In this document: in pieces, positions 21,605 to 33,069 of the stretch
Layout: the number at the start of each line of letters is the position of its first letter
Position numbering within the stretch: position 1 is the stretch's first letter
From: Tricholoma matsutake
Taxonomy: Eukaryota > Basidiomycota > Agaricomycetes > Agaricales > Tricholomataceae
DNA: 64,000 nt
Assembly (NCBI GenBank): GCA_026075535.2
Contig: AP026539.1
Span: 1,984,001-2,048,000, forward strand
Direction: 5' to 3'
Program-made: the position numbers and the translations under genes
The notes under the pieces: generated by a model
What the model was told of the DNA's origin: nothing
The model's input: only the letters and a program-made list of their open reading frames with translations
The model's database searches: none

Positions 21605-22375
21605 TGACAAAATGATGACGGGAGAAAACGACCCAACAAAATGACCTGACAAAATGACCCAACATGATCTCAAGAAATGACCCGACAAAATGACCTGATG
21701 ACCCGACAAAATGACCCGACATTTTGTTGGGTCATCTTGTGTTGGGTCATCTATTGTCGGGTCACAATACTTATTTGGTCAATTTGTCGGGTCCTTTAGT
21801 CAGGTCATTTTGTCACATCCTCAGGTTACTTGGCCAGGTGATCATTTTGTTGGGTCGTTTGTCGGGTCATCTGGTGTCGGGTCATCTAGGGTGGGGTCAT
21901 CTAGGGTGGGGTCAGTTTGGTTGGGTCATTTTGTCAGGTCATTTTGTCGGGTTGTTTTGTCGGATCATCTGGTCAGGTCATCTACTGTAGGGTCATCTGG
22001 TGTCGGGTCATTTTGTCGGGTCATTTTGTCGGGTCATTTTGTTGGGTCATTTTGTCGGGTCATTTTGTCGGGTCATTTTGTCGGGTCATTTTGTCGGGTC
22101 ATTTTGTTGGGTCATTTTGTCAGGTCATTTTGTTGGGTCATTTTGTCAGGTCATTTTGTCGGGTCATTTTGTTGGGTCATCTAGTGTCAGCTCGCTTTGG
22201 TCGGGTCATTGTGTTGGGTCATTTTGTCGGATCATCTGGTCGGGTCATTTACTGTTGGGTCATTTTGTTGGGTCATTTTGTCAGGCCATTTTGTCCAGTC
22301 ATTTTGTCCAGTCATTTTGTCGGGTCATTTTGTTGGGTCGTTTTGTCGGGTCATTTTGTTGGGTCATTTGTCTAT
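21605..22375. repeat. 13-bp minisatellite array 1 with orientation switch
   Basis: The unit is TTTTGTCGGGTCA and its variants (TTGGG, CAGG, CATCTGGTG). From 21605 to 21720 units are in reverse-complement form (TGACCCGACAAAA); at 21720/21721 the orientation flips and runs to 22375. The flip creates a palindromic centre. Long open frames in the array (VGSFCRVILSGHF-type) come from the repeat itself and are not genes. The same family forms array 2 at 32.4 kb. Confidence 0.9.
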
Positions 22376-22589
22376 AGTGAATGCTCAAAAATTCCAAACA
22401 AAGACCACTATGCTTGTCTGGATACTATTCTACATTTACATTTTCCTTCCCTTTTGTTTCTTCATCTCTGCCTTCTTTGGAATTATCTTTAAATTAGGCT
22501 GCTCACTTATTGGTACTGGTTTTTCAGTTGTGTTTCAAGTAGACCACCTTTGAGGGGGCTTCAAAACTGCAGGACATTTCAATTATTCA

Positions 22590-24657
22590 TCATCTTGGAC
22601 AAAATAGACCAAGCTTACCCAATGACTGTGAATGAGCAGGTACATCAATAGAAACTTTTGGCTTCTTCTTCGGTGGTTCCTTTATCTTCTCAGCCAACCT
22701 CGATTTCATCACCTTTCCTTTCTGCATCATCCCTGGTTCTTGCTGATCCCCCCCATGAATCTCATACTCATTTGTCACAGTGTTGGCACTCTGCCCAGCA
22801 TCCACGGCCCTACCAGTCTGTTTGCTTAAAGGTCGCATCGTACTCTTTTGAACAAGTTCTGTTGCCAGGCTGAGCTTCTAACTGAATGCATCTTGCTATT
22901 TCTGGAATTTCCTGTGATCGGAATTGGTGTCTTGCTTGGCCCGCCCTTCAGTTGTCCGGACTGCATTACATCTTCCTCTTCCAATGACTCCATCTGATTG
23001 ACCAATGTGAAATCAAACACTTCACCCAATTCCTCAACCTTGTTTAATGTGGGAGCCCTCCATTTATGCCTTCTTGAATCTGGAACAATATGGTCAGTCC
23101 ACCTTTCCTCAGGCTTCTCCACCCTCTTTTCCTTGCCTTTACCCTCCCTCTCACTCTTCTTGGTCCTTGGGCGGCTTGGTGTTTTGGCATCAGAATCAGC
23201 ATCGGAATCAGAATCAGAATCAGAATCATCTCTTGATCTCTTCTTTCCCTTCAACTTTTTGTCCTGATAGAATTTGAAACCAAAACCATTGCTTTCCTGA
23301 TTAGAGTACCAAAATGTCAAAATCTCCTTGATCTGGTGGTCCTTCATCCTCGATGGATCCATAAGCTTGAAACCATCAGGAACCTGATCTGCCCCAAAGT
23401 ACTTATCTGCATCTTCAATGAACGACATCCAAGGAGGGATTGCACATTCATTACTGCAAGCCAGACCTGACAAGTCATCCAGGATGAGAATGAACGAATG
23501 ATTGCTGACCCACTCATGATATGCTGACCCGACATATGACCTGATTAACGCTTTCTTATCCATCCCTTTGCTTGGCCAGTCAGTCGGCTCAGGAAGCAAT
23601 GGATTCCCATTGGCATCCATATCCAACTGAACATATGGTTTTCGACTTGAGGTTCCAATAGGAACTTGGAACTTTGCTTCTTCAGCTGCAGCTAACAAAA
23701 GACAACTATTTTGAATCTTTCCGATGAGAAATTATCCATTTACAATACATCTCCTTTGCATGCATGTTTAGAAGCCCCATGATTGGCTTGGTATCCCAAT
23801 CTTTGTTTGCTTGGAAGAAAGACTTCCCTCCGAGATCTCCCATAAATTCATGCCTACAAAGAAAAAGGTTTAACTGGCAGAAACAAATTCAGACAGTGAA
23901 CAGACTTAACATGTTCATGACAAGTACTCCATTCACTTCCTTGTGGCATGTTAATACCAAACAGTCCATTCCACAAGACTTTTTCATTTGCTTGCAGAAG
24001 GACTTCACATGCTTATGAGCCTGTTTTGCATTCCTGTTCTGCATTAGTATTGATAATACCAATATTCAACGTGAATGACCTACCTTGCTTGCTCCTCAGC
24101 TGGGGGACCCATTCAATTCCATATATTGGCCAGGTCCTCCATCTTCCTTTTCTCTGCTTCCAATATCTTCCCCCAAAGGTTACTCAACTCCTTCTGGTAT
24201 GTGCCAAATGCCTTTTGATTTTCCACCTTGCATGAAGTATCTTCTACCCATCCACCCATTTTTCCTTGAATCATTTCCTTTAACTCCCCTTTTGCCTGAA
24301 TGCCGAGAACCCTTCTACCCGTCCATTTCTTGATCCCCTTAAATTTCTCGGATGATTCTCTAGTTCTTCCATATGTATGGAACCAAGCATATACACCCTG
24401 TTTAAAAATGCCCTGTTCAAAGGCATTGCAAAATACTTTCCAATTCATGAACTGACCTTCTTCCTCAACTCCTTATCTTCCCTAGACCAGTGGGGATTCT
24501 TTTTCTTCATTTCATCATAAACTTTCTGACCAATTCTGTTCCACTGTGAACGATCTCCCTCTCGCCATTGTTCCTTTCTGGCTTCTAGGATTTCCACATC
24601 TTCCCCTGTCAGCTTAAAGTGGACGAGTTCGGGAGGAACATGGGCTTCAGCTGGCAT
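22590..24657 (-). pseudogene. Unknown multi-exon gene with acidic Ser/Asp tract
   Basis: Starts MPAEAHVPPELVHFKL at 24657. A first block (24657-24113) continues through SQWNRIGQKVYDEMKKK, NWKVFCNAFEQGIF, VYAWFHTYG and ELSNLWGKILEAEKRK. A donor-like GTAGGTCA follows near 24080. Middle exons near 23.8-24.0 kb give CHKEVNGVLVMNM and FMGDLGGKSFF. The last long block (23698-22826) has PYVQLDMDANGNPLLP, HSFILILDDL, IPPWMSFIEDADKYFG, then SDSDSDSDADSDAK and a Lys/Glu-rich tail. I do not recognise a catalytic domain. A frameshift near 24450 and a few stops suggest decay. It lies inside the bracket formed by the two 13-bp arrays, divergent from the SANT gene. Confidence 0.5.
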
Positions 24658-25544
24658 AGCATATAGTGATATAATGTATGTGATGTGATGGTGGATAAGT
24701 GTATTTTTGGTGTTGTGGTATTGAAACAAGTACAAATCAGGATGCAGGGGAAATCATTTCATTATGGAATCAATTATACCGATCATTGTCGATCATGGTT
24801 GATCATGGTTGATCAATTTTGATCATTGTCGATCATTGTCAATCATTAATTAATCCATCAATCCTGATTCTTGAAAAGCCCCTAATTGTATGAGTCCAGT
24901 CACTTATCACACATATTGACCAATATGCTCCAAGGAATGCTCAGAAATGCTCAGAAATCATATCAGTGATCATTTGGAGACCAATCTTTCAGTTTAATCA
25001 AACCACTTGTCAACTTTCTTTTTGTCACCTAGTATGAAGTCATATATTCGAGTCAGTTGGCATCACTTCTAGATAGTTTGGTTGTAAAAAGGCATAAGAA
25101 AAAAAGCAGTGTCTAAATCATAAATCCCCATAATATACATTTTTCAAAGATAAGATGAGATCATGAGGAACAAGTGTCGTTGGTTGTTTCATGGTTAGAA
25201 GTTTCTGATCTAATGTAAATTGCGGTTCATACATCACCATCTACTTATGTTCTGAACAAAGCAAAACTTGGAGTTTTTGAGTTAAAACCTTAAATTCTTA
25301 ACATGTCTAACAATGTATTCAGAACTTATGGAGTTAGAATATTGTACAAATGTCATTTGTGTGATAGACTTGATATGTCATGATCATGTAGTCACATGAT
25401 AGCCATTAAATCTCCCTACCATCTTCTTCAATACTACTTGAATACTACTACTACTACTACTACTAGCTTTGCATTCTTTGACCTGACATTTTGACCAGTT
25501 TTTTAACATTTACCTGACTTTGTTGACTTGCACCTAACTATCAT
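24658..25544. promoter_or_regulatory. AT-rich intergenic region between divergent genes
   Basis: About 890 bp with no gene. Near 24778-24850 a ladder of about seven GATCATTGTC/GATCATGGTT units occurs. At 25389-25404 and 25532-25547 the sequences AGTCACATGATAG and CTATCATGTGACT form an inverted repeat spanning about 160 bp, possibly a small MITE or element end. A (TAC)n run lies near 25442-25463. Confidence 0.45.
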
Positions 25545-25625
25545 GTGACTGAGAAATTTCCTTTTTTACAGAGGGTAACCTGCTGGCAGGTGCCAAAAGA
25601 CTTTGTTCTCTGCCTCCCTCCCGCG

Positions 25626-27115
25626 ATGTCTCTAGGTTTCGATTATATGCCGATTGATAATCTACATCAACACATTCTTCACTATGCAGCAGCTGCTGTA
25701 CAGATCTGTCTCCCTATCCTTATGGATGTGCTCCCCTCCATCAAAGCTGATGATGCCACAACATCCGAAGCAGTGAAGAGTCAAGCGAAGAAGTGGTCAG
25801 ATCAAGAAATTGAAGACCTCGTTGCTTTCTTGTACAACCACCGTTCTGAAGCCAGCTCTCCAGGGAACTTCAAGCCAGTTGTCTGGACAGCAGCTAAACT
25901 GCATCTTGACACCAAGCACCCACATTCTCCACGAACAATAGTTGCCATCAAAGCCAAGTTTACTATGGTGCATGATATAATCATTCTACATCCTTTTCCT
26001 CCATTTTACCATTCTACTAGTATAAAGATATGTACAGGGTGGTTGAGGATTACTATGGAAGGTCGGGAATGGGTGCAATGCCTGCTGGATCAGGTATCTG
26101 GGCACAAACGAGTGCTGAGCTTCAACATTACGAGGATTTTGAGAAGAATTTAGGGAAGGAACAGGTACATTCCTATTATATTGTTATTTTCATATGTATC
26201 TAACCTTCAAATCACAGAAAAGGTACTGTTGTCAGCTCCTCAATGCATCATTTCCACAATATGTGAAAATGCAAGTTATCATGGAGAAATCTATTGTGAA
26301 AGGTCAATTTGCACACAGGGGCACTGCCCAAGCCCCTCCCAACCTCTTGATTGATGGGAATGGTGAGGTTAATGAGACTGGGCATGCTGCCCCTTCATCT
26401 TCAGCCAGGATCATCTTTCCTGCCACACAAGATGGCTTGACTTTCATGGATGTTGTTGATCGAGCCCTCCCATCAACATTGTCATGTCCTTTACTAGGCC
26501 AACTACCTGCAACAGCCTCATCTTCACTCTCTATCCTATCAGTCCCAACAACAACTCCATCCTCAGCCCCTCTTGCTTTGGCATTCTCACAGCCCCCTTC
26601 GCATCCCCTTATGTCAGCATTCTCACAGCCCCCTGCTTCAGCATCTTCGCATCCCCCTATGTCAGCATCCTCACATCCCCCTACCCCAGCATCAGCTCCT
26701 AGCATGCCCTGAGTCAAATCGAAGTCATTGGGAAAACGCAAACAGGCATCAGGGGATGATCACATGCCCAATCAGCCACCATCCAAAACTGCTTCAAAGC
26801 CACAATCAAGTGCAATGACATTGACAAAGACCAATACAAGCATCTCTGCTCTCGTTGGAGCAACTGGGGCCGTCAACAATCTTAATATGACTATGCAACA
26901 AAGCCTGTTTCAATCGGATGCACGGTGAATCGAGTTGGCAATGGAGCTGATAAAAAATGCAGACCATATTGATGATAATGAATGAGGTGCTCTTTCATTC
27001 TATTATAGCAATAATCCAAATGCTGCCAGTAGTCTCATAGCCATGTGTGATGTGCAGCGGGAAAATACATTGCGTTATGCTCTCCAAACGATCTTGAAGC
27101 CAGCTGTATCCTAAA
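25626..27115 (+). pseudogene. Myb/SANT-like DNA-binding partner of a PIF/Harbinger transposase
   Basis: From MSLGFDYMPIDNLHQ the protein contains a Myb/SANT-like fold: KKWSDQEIEDLVAFLY, PVVWTAAKLHLD and TIVAIKAKF with conserved Trp residues. An intron near 25975-26030 precedes VEDYYGRSGMGAMP. A Ser/Pro-rich linker follows (about 26390-26700), with a degenerate SQPPSHPLMSAF repeat, then GKRKQASGDDHMP and a helical tail. In-frame TGA stops lie at 26710, 26926 and near 26984, where arginine codons are likely. In PIF/Harbinger elements such a protein brings the transposase to DNA; the convergent transposase at 27.15-28.54 kb fits that pairing. Confidence 0.65.
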
Positions 27116-27149
27116 TTTTTGTACACTAACTGTACTGTACACTGTATTA

Positions 27150-28538
27150 CTCTACATCTGTATTGTACAAAAATTCATCAACATCGTCACTGGCCTCGCG
27201 TTCTCGCAAAATCGCCTGATAGCTATTCCACATTGACTGTGCAATCTCGTTTTGCTGACCCACAACCGCCCCATTTGGGTTGTTGTCTTCTACATTGCTG
27301 GCTTGTCGCACAAAGCCATCACCAGTGTGGCCACCTTGGTTTGGGTATTCTTCACTTGCAAGTTCTTCTTTGTGATGATCATGAATGCAAATAAAATTAT
27401 GTATAGCACACAATGCTGCCGGAATTTGTGCTTGGATTGTCATGTCATATTCTGGGCCAATCAAAAGTATGCGAAAGCGCTTCTTGAGAACTCCAAAAAT
27501 GCACTTGATTACATTTCTTGCCTGAGCATGACGCAAGTTGAAAAGCTCCTCCTTATTTTGTGGCCTGGACATTTCATGAATTTAGGCATGCCTTATACTG
27601 AAAAACACAAACATACCGTAATGAGGCATGCCCCCATTCAGCAAGATGATAACGGATGCCGCGGTAGGGAACAAGAAGCTCCTTGCAATGTGGGAAGCCT
27701 GCATCGGCAAGGAGATATGATCCCTCAGGTACAATTAGATCATCAGAGATCGCACTTTCATAAACTTGGGCATCTGATGCAGAGCCCTCCCATCCGGTAA
27801 GGACATATGTGAAAAGAAGATTGAATGAACAACTGAACAAGCAGTTCTGTGATATGAAGCCCTTCCGGTTGCACCACGCTTCATGATACTCAGCATGAGC
27901 AGTGGCATGGATGTGGCTACCATCGATTGCCCCAAGGGCAGATCAGAGAAAAGGCCATAATTTCGGATTGTTGAAAAGTCTTGATGAAGGTGGATCATCG
28001 GGGGATATTTGTTTTATGTATTTGGAATTGAAAGGAGCAAATGCAAAGATACGAGCCATTTTACGGAAGTATCTGTGAACCTATGAGTCCAAAATGATGA
28101 TAGCAGAAATAAATGAATTTTTTACACAGATATCATCTCGGGAGCATGTTGAAACCTTTCCTCAAGATGGCAGATAGGAAGACCAGTGACACAACAATAT
28201 AGAAAAATAGCAAGCTGCTCTTCAAGAGTGATGTACTTGGAATCCCCATGGCCCATCCCTCGTAATTCAGACACGAGAGCCCTGAAAACTTGCTTATTCA
28301 TTCCAAGAGCTGGGCGAATGCGCTTCAGATGACCACGGAGTAGTTCATTGACCCAAGCCTGCCCTGTGAGAATTGACATGTAACATGGCTCCTTGAAATA
28401 ATACTGCTGTATAATCTTCAAGGTTTCAGGAATGACAATGTTGACGATCAGAACAACAAGTTGCTGAGCAATTTGAGCAAAAAGCTCTTGCTGTGAGGAA
28501 TTTTGCTGATGGGGAGGAACCATGGTGATGATTTGCAC
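27150..28538 (-). pseudogene. PIF/Harbinger transposase (DDE_Tnp_4), catalytic Glu lost
   Basis: N-terminal block 28538-28122 has KQVFRALVSELRGMG, YITLEEQLAIFLY and RFQHAPEMIS, the helical targeting region. After a short intron, the catalytic fold shows GAIDGSHI (first Asp), WEGSASDAQVY (a further conserved Asp), LADAGF and then NVIKCIFGVLKKRF, where active family members have NVIE; the Glu-to-Lys change would need one G-to-A (GAG>AAG). A TGA interrupts the frame near 27940, and the frame shifts near 27573. The enzyme would cut and paste a Harbinger element. This copy should be inactive. Confidence 0.8.
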
Positions 28539-28733
28539 ATTTCATTGGAATGCTCTCAAAATACTATCATAGGTGTCTATCAATCAGTCGATATTGATAA
28601 TCACGAAGTGATCCATTAAGAGCTATGAGTGAATGAATTTCTTTGGCACCACTGGCAGGTCTGAATTTCCCTGGGACCCTCGCATCTGATGATTGATGGT
28701 TAGTCAGCAGTTCACACAAGCAACCAACATCTC

Positions 28734-31700
28734 ATGCCTATGAAAAAATTCAATCCTAATCTCAGAAATATAGCCAGTGGTGACACTCTAATTATCAGCA
28801 CTACCAGCCATTACACAGCTCGAGGCCTGGTGAAGAAGATGAAAGTTAGCAAGCAAAATTCACACTCCTCCATGTCCCCATCCAAGTCCCCTTCCAAACC
28901 TATCAAAGGATTGACTCCCTTGGTTTCAGTTGAAGATGAACAAAATATTAACTTTGACAATGTGCTCTTAGAACCCCTCCAACTTCCAAAGTCTAAGGTG
29001 AGAGCCTTACCCATTTGGCCCTCGATACCTTTTTGACCTTTTGTATTCAGTCACAAAATGACTACATGAGGGATTACCTGCATAAAAGGAAGTTCTATTT
29101 AGCATGTATTCTCTCATCCGAGGTGCCTCTGATTGAGATGCTTTGCAGCAGCTGTGGGTCATCGGGAGACTGGTGTTGTTTGGACTGTCTTGGACGTCCG
29201 ATGTTTTGCAAGGACTGTTGTCAGAAGGCTCATCGGAACAACCCCTTTCACAAGATTCAACACTGGGAAAATGAGTACTTCAAAGATTCCACCCTTCTAC
29301 AGGCCAGTCTTACCCTTCACTTTGGTCATGGTGGGAAGCTATGCCCCTCAAACCCCAGTGATGACTCCCACCAAGAAGAGGGTGAGGATGAATGGCTGTT
29401 CAGCCTTCCTGATCTCCCATCCGAGTTACTGGATGATGATGATGACCTCGAGTTTGGCTCAGTTCCTTTCTCTGAAATGGAATTGGAAGATGATGGATCG
29501 TTGCTGGAGAGAGATGTTAGGGATAAAACTACCTATGCAAAGAATGTACTAGTCATCATTCATAGCAATGGTGTCCACCATCTTCCAATCCAATGGTGCA
29601 GGTGCCCTGGACACATACCTGATGATATACAGGCCCTTGATCTGCACTTCTTCCCTGCCTCCTTCAAGCAAGTCAAGACCTTGTTCACATTTGAAGGTCT
29701 AGATTCCTTCCTTGCCGAAAACCAGGAGTGCAAATCCTCTGCTTGGCATTACTACCAGAAGCTGAGGAGATTTACCTCCACATGCTTTCCCGAAACTATT
29801 CCAGTAAGCTCCATCCCACCAATTGAAATACTGATCATCACAACACTGATACTCATGTAATCTGCCAGGACCAATATTGGGAACTTCTCCGATGTACAAG
29901 GCAATTCCAGAACCTCAAACATCTGAAGTGGCATGGATTTGGGCATAACGTTGAAAGTCCAGGACTCAGGGATCTCGCTGTCCTTTGCCCCGCCTGTCCA
30001 CAGGTTGGGATTAATTTGCCCGAAGATTGGAAGAATGATGAAGAACAGCAAGCACTACTTTTACACCAAGTCCCCGATAAACACTAAAGATAATTTAGAT
30101 ATGTTTATACTCGGTCTTTTGCCATTGATGGGAATTTTACAGCTTCTCATCAACATCAGAAATGACCCAAGGATGACGTGCCACTGACAAATGGCCAGAG
30201 CTTTATGACAGAGAGCTCAGATTATAAAGCTCACCTCAAGATAGCCAGGGAATTCAAGCAGCCTCCCTGTACATGCAACGAGTTCAAAGCTGATCAGAAT
30301 GTCAATGTTGCTGGCTATGATGCAACTGGTATCGGATTGGTGGTTTGTCTTTGACATGGATTTTTTCAACCTGAGGCCACTGTTGACTTTCAAAAAGGAG
30401 AGCAGTAAGTCTCTTCCCATCACAAATCCTCAATTTACAAGCCCTTTCATCTGAATTTACAGGCAGAAAAACATCGACTATGCAATTTGTAAAGCCCTGA
30501 ACAGCAAGACGATGAAGGGGATCAATTGATCGCTACTTGTATACAACATCTTTTGTCAGTGTATAATCAACTTTTGCCTCCGAGTGAATCAGTCACCCTT
30601 TCTGTCTATCCCAGAAGGTCTTAGGATCACAGGAGCGATCGGGGACTTTCATGTGGTAGGACACATTGATGATTGCCTTCCTAGATATACATTGGCGTAT
30701 GTGCCAGGGAGTGGTGTAATTGATGGCAAAATTGTGGAAACTTTGTGGGCTGTCTTGAACGAAACATCCCGAAGTGCCAAGAGTGCGACTATGGCCCATT
30801 GGAATGAAATTCTGGATGACCATATGAATCACTCGAACTGGAAAAAGCTAATCGGCATGAGTAAATGTCTCATCATCCTTCCCCTACACTGAATATTGAC
30901 TGTGTTACTCAATGTAGAATCATCGTTGGTTTGGAAGATGAAACAGGCAATGAATTTGTTGAAGGGGTCAGAAGAATCCTATAAGAAACTGACTGAGTCA
31001 GTGGCACCAGCAGATTTAGAAGCTTGGAGAGAGGGTGAGATGATGGCACAACAAAATAGGGATGAAAATGTCAAGAGTATGGATTACTATGCCCTGAAAT
31101 GCAAACAAGGTACTGTCCTCTTCATTTCTTATTTCCAATCTCCTGAACTCAAGCATTACCTGGATCAGCCCCAGGTAAAGCCAAGATGCAGTTACAATTG
31201 AGCTGAGAACAGCCTTCAGGCAAAGTCTCTTCAGTGGAATTCCTTTCAGAAGGGATCTCAATTCAAGAGTCTCAGTAAGCGTTTAGTAAAGCTATTGTCA
31301 GCATTTTCACTCCTTTCTTGGGATAGGCTGTCATTACAAAGTTACCTGAGACAGGTTGGTGGTGTCCTGACAACGACTGAGCAAATAGAAATTACTAAGA
31401 AATGAAGTCGGCTTCTCACAAGAATCTTGGATCATCAGAGGAAAGCAAATCACTTTCTCTGACCTGACTCATCATTGGAAAATATCAGTTCCTCCTATGA
31501 ACCCTCCAAAGTCTTCGTCACTGATGACGATGGTGAGATTGATCTAATCTCTTGCCCTGTTTCATCCAACCCATTCAATGATGTAGGATCAGGGAACAGG
31601 CCTGAGACTTCCGTCATTGCATTGCCATCATCTCTGACCGCCAAAGCAATCAGAGAGAGAGGGCTGGTGGAGCTGGCAAAGCTTGAGACAGAACTTCGGA

Positions 31701-32371
31701 GTGGGCAGTGCAACAACAACCTCAAAGGGATCAGGCTCATGCTGGGAAAGAAAGCTTTCTTGTTCATTATGAAGATCCGACGCAAGGGACTTAAAACAGG
31801 AAAAACGAAATCTTGGGATGGTATTCACTCTACTGACCAGGCCTTATGACTCTATGCTCAAAACTATCGGGCTGGTAGGGAAGCCCTGGTGTCATTGGGA
31901 GCTTCAAAAGAAATGCTAGATCGATTCCAAATCCTTGATCAGAGCCATCTAAAGATGAGTACTACATTGATAAACCCAAAGGAGTCTGGATGGAAGCATG
32001 ATTCATTGCCATGGTTCTGGTATATGGATGTCAAGGGTGACAGTTTGTCATCTAATTATATGAAAGAATGTGAGTGGATGAAAGATTGACTGATGTGTAA
32101 AACTAAAGATATATATGTAGTTCACCGGGTGAACTGGCTGAGAGCAAAAGCAGCATTTGAATGAGTGATGGAGGAAAACACCCTTGTTTGGTATGAGATG
32201 AAATGGACAACAGCATACTTCAATCATCGGGCAGCAGAGTGGAGGAAGAGAAAAGAGGCTGATTACTCTCATGGACATAAGATCTATGCTGCACAACAGG
32301 AGGCAATGTGGGAGGATTTTGCTGATACAGCAAGGAAGTCATTTATTAGATTGGGGGTGAATATTGATTAG
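28734..32371 (+). pseudogene. KDZ transposase with CxC2 cysteine cluster, decayed but end to end
   Basis: Begins MPMKKFNPNLRN. The CxC2 cluster is clear at about 29140-29270: CSSCGSS, CCLDCLGRPMFCKDCC, HRNNPFHKIQ. HFGHGGKLCP follows, then the RNase-H-like fold: AIDGNFTASHQ (30120), YNIFCQC (30545, usually YD.xC in this family, so Asp to Asn), GDFHVVGHIDDC (30640) and GVIDGKIVETLW (30715). The C-terminal part runs through long helices (LVELAKLETELRSGQC, 31668) to WTTAYFNHRAAEW and KKSFIRLG-like residues near 32360. Introns near 28996 and 29800 are plausible. Stops at about 30892, 31199 and 31848 and frame changes show it is dead. It lies immediately left of 13-bp array 2. Confidence 0.88.
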
Positions 32372-32396
32372 AGTAGTAGTGCATAAGTGTCCCAAC

Positions 32397-32957
32397 CTGA
32401 CACTAGATAACCCGATGAAATGACCCGACAAAATGACCCGGCGAAATGGCCAGATAAGTATTCCGACCTGACACTAGATGACCTGACACTAGATGACCCG
32501 ATAAACAACCCAACAAAATGACCTGACAAAATGACCCAACAAAATGACCCGACGCAATGACCTGACAAAATGACCCAACAAAATGATCACCTGACAAATT
32601 GACCCGATGACTGGACAAAATGACCCGACAAAACAACCCAACACAATGAGCCAACACCAGATGACCCAACACTATGACCCGATAAAACAAGCCATTTTAT
32701 CAGGTCATAGTGTCGGGTCATCTGGTGTTGGCTCATTGTGTCAGGTCATTTTGTTGGGTCATTTTGTCCGGTCATCTGGTGTCGGGTCATTTTGTCAGGT
32801 CATTTTGTCATTTTGTTGGGTCATCTGGTGTCGGGTCATTTTGTCAGGTCATTTTGTCATTTTGTTGGGTCATTTTGTTGGGTCATTTTGTTGGGTCATC
32901 TGGTGTCAGGTTGGAATACTTATCTGGCCATTTTGTTGGGTCATTTTGTCGGATTGA
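32397..32957. repeat. 13-bp minisatellite array 2, large imperfect palindrome
   Basis: Left arm 32397-32690 carries TGACCCGACAAAA-type units, the right arm 32692-32957 their reverse complements, and the centre is GATAAAA...TTTTATC. Both outer parts contain GGCCAGATAAGTATTCC or its complement, so the palindrome extends over most of 560 bp. A related ACAATACTTATTTGG segment occurs in array 1 near 21764. Confidence 0.9.
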
Positions 32958-33069
32958 TCTCACTTTCATTTTGCAGGGTGGTTTTATATTGTTGTAATTG
33001 TTTCACATACATTCAAATATCTTTCATGGTCCAAATGTAAATAATGATGATCCAATATATAATTCCATA

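Noticed and set aside
21605..22375. CRISPR-like array
   Set aside because: Units are contiguous 13-mers without unique spacers, and the genome is eukaryotic.
21711..22492. Long frames with VGSFCRVILSGHF-type repeats
   Set aside because: All three frames of the 13-bp array stay open because the unit has no stop; this is repeat sequence, not a gene.
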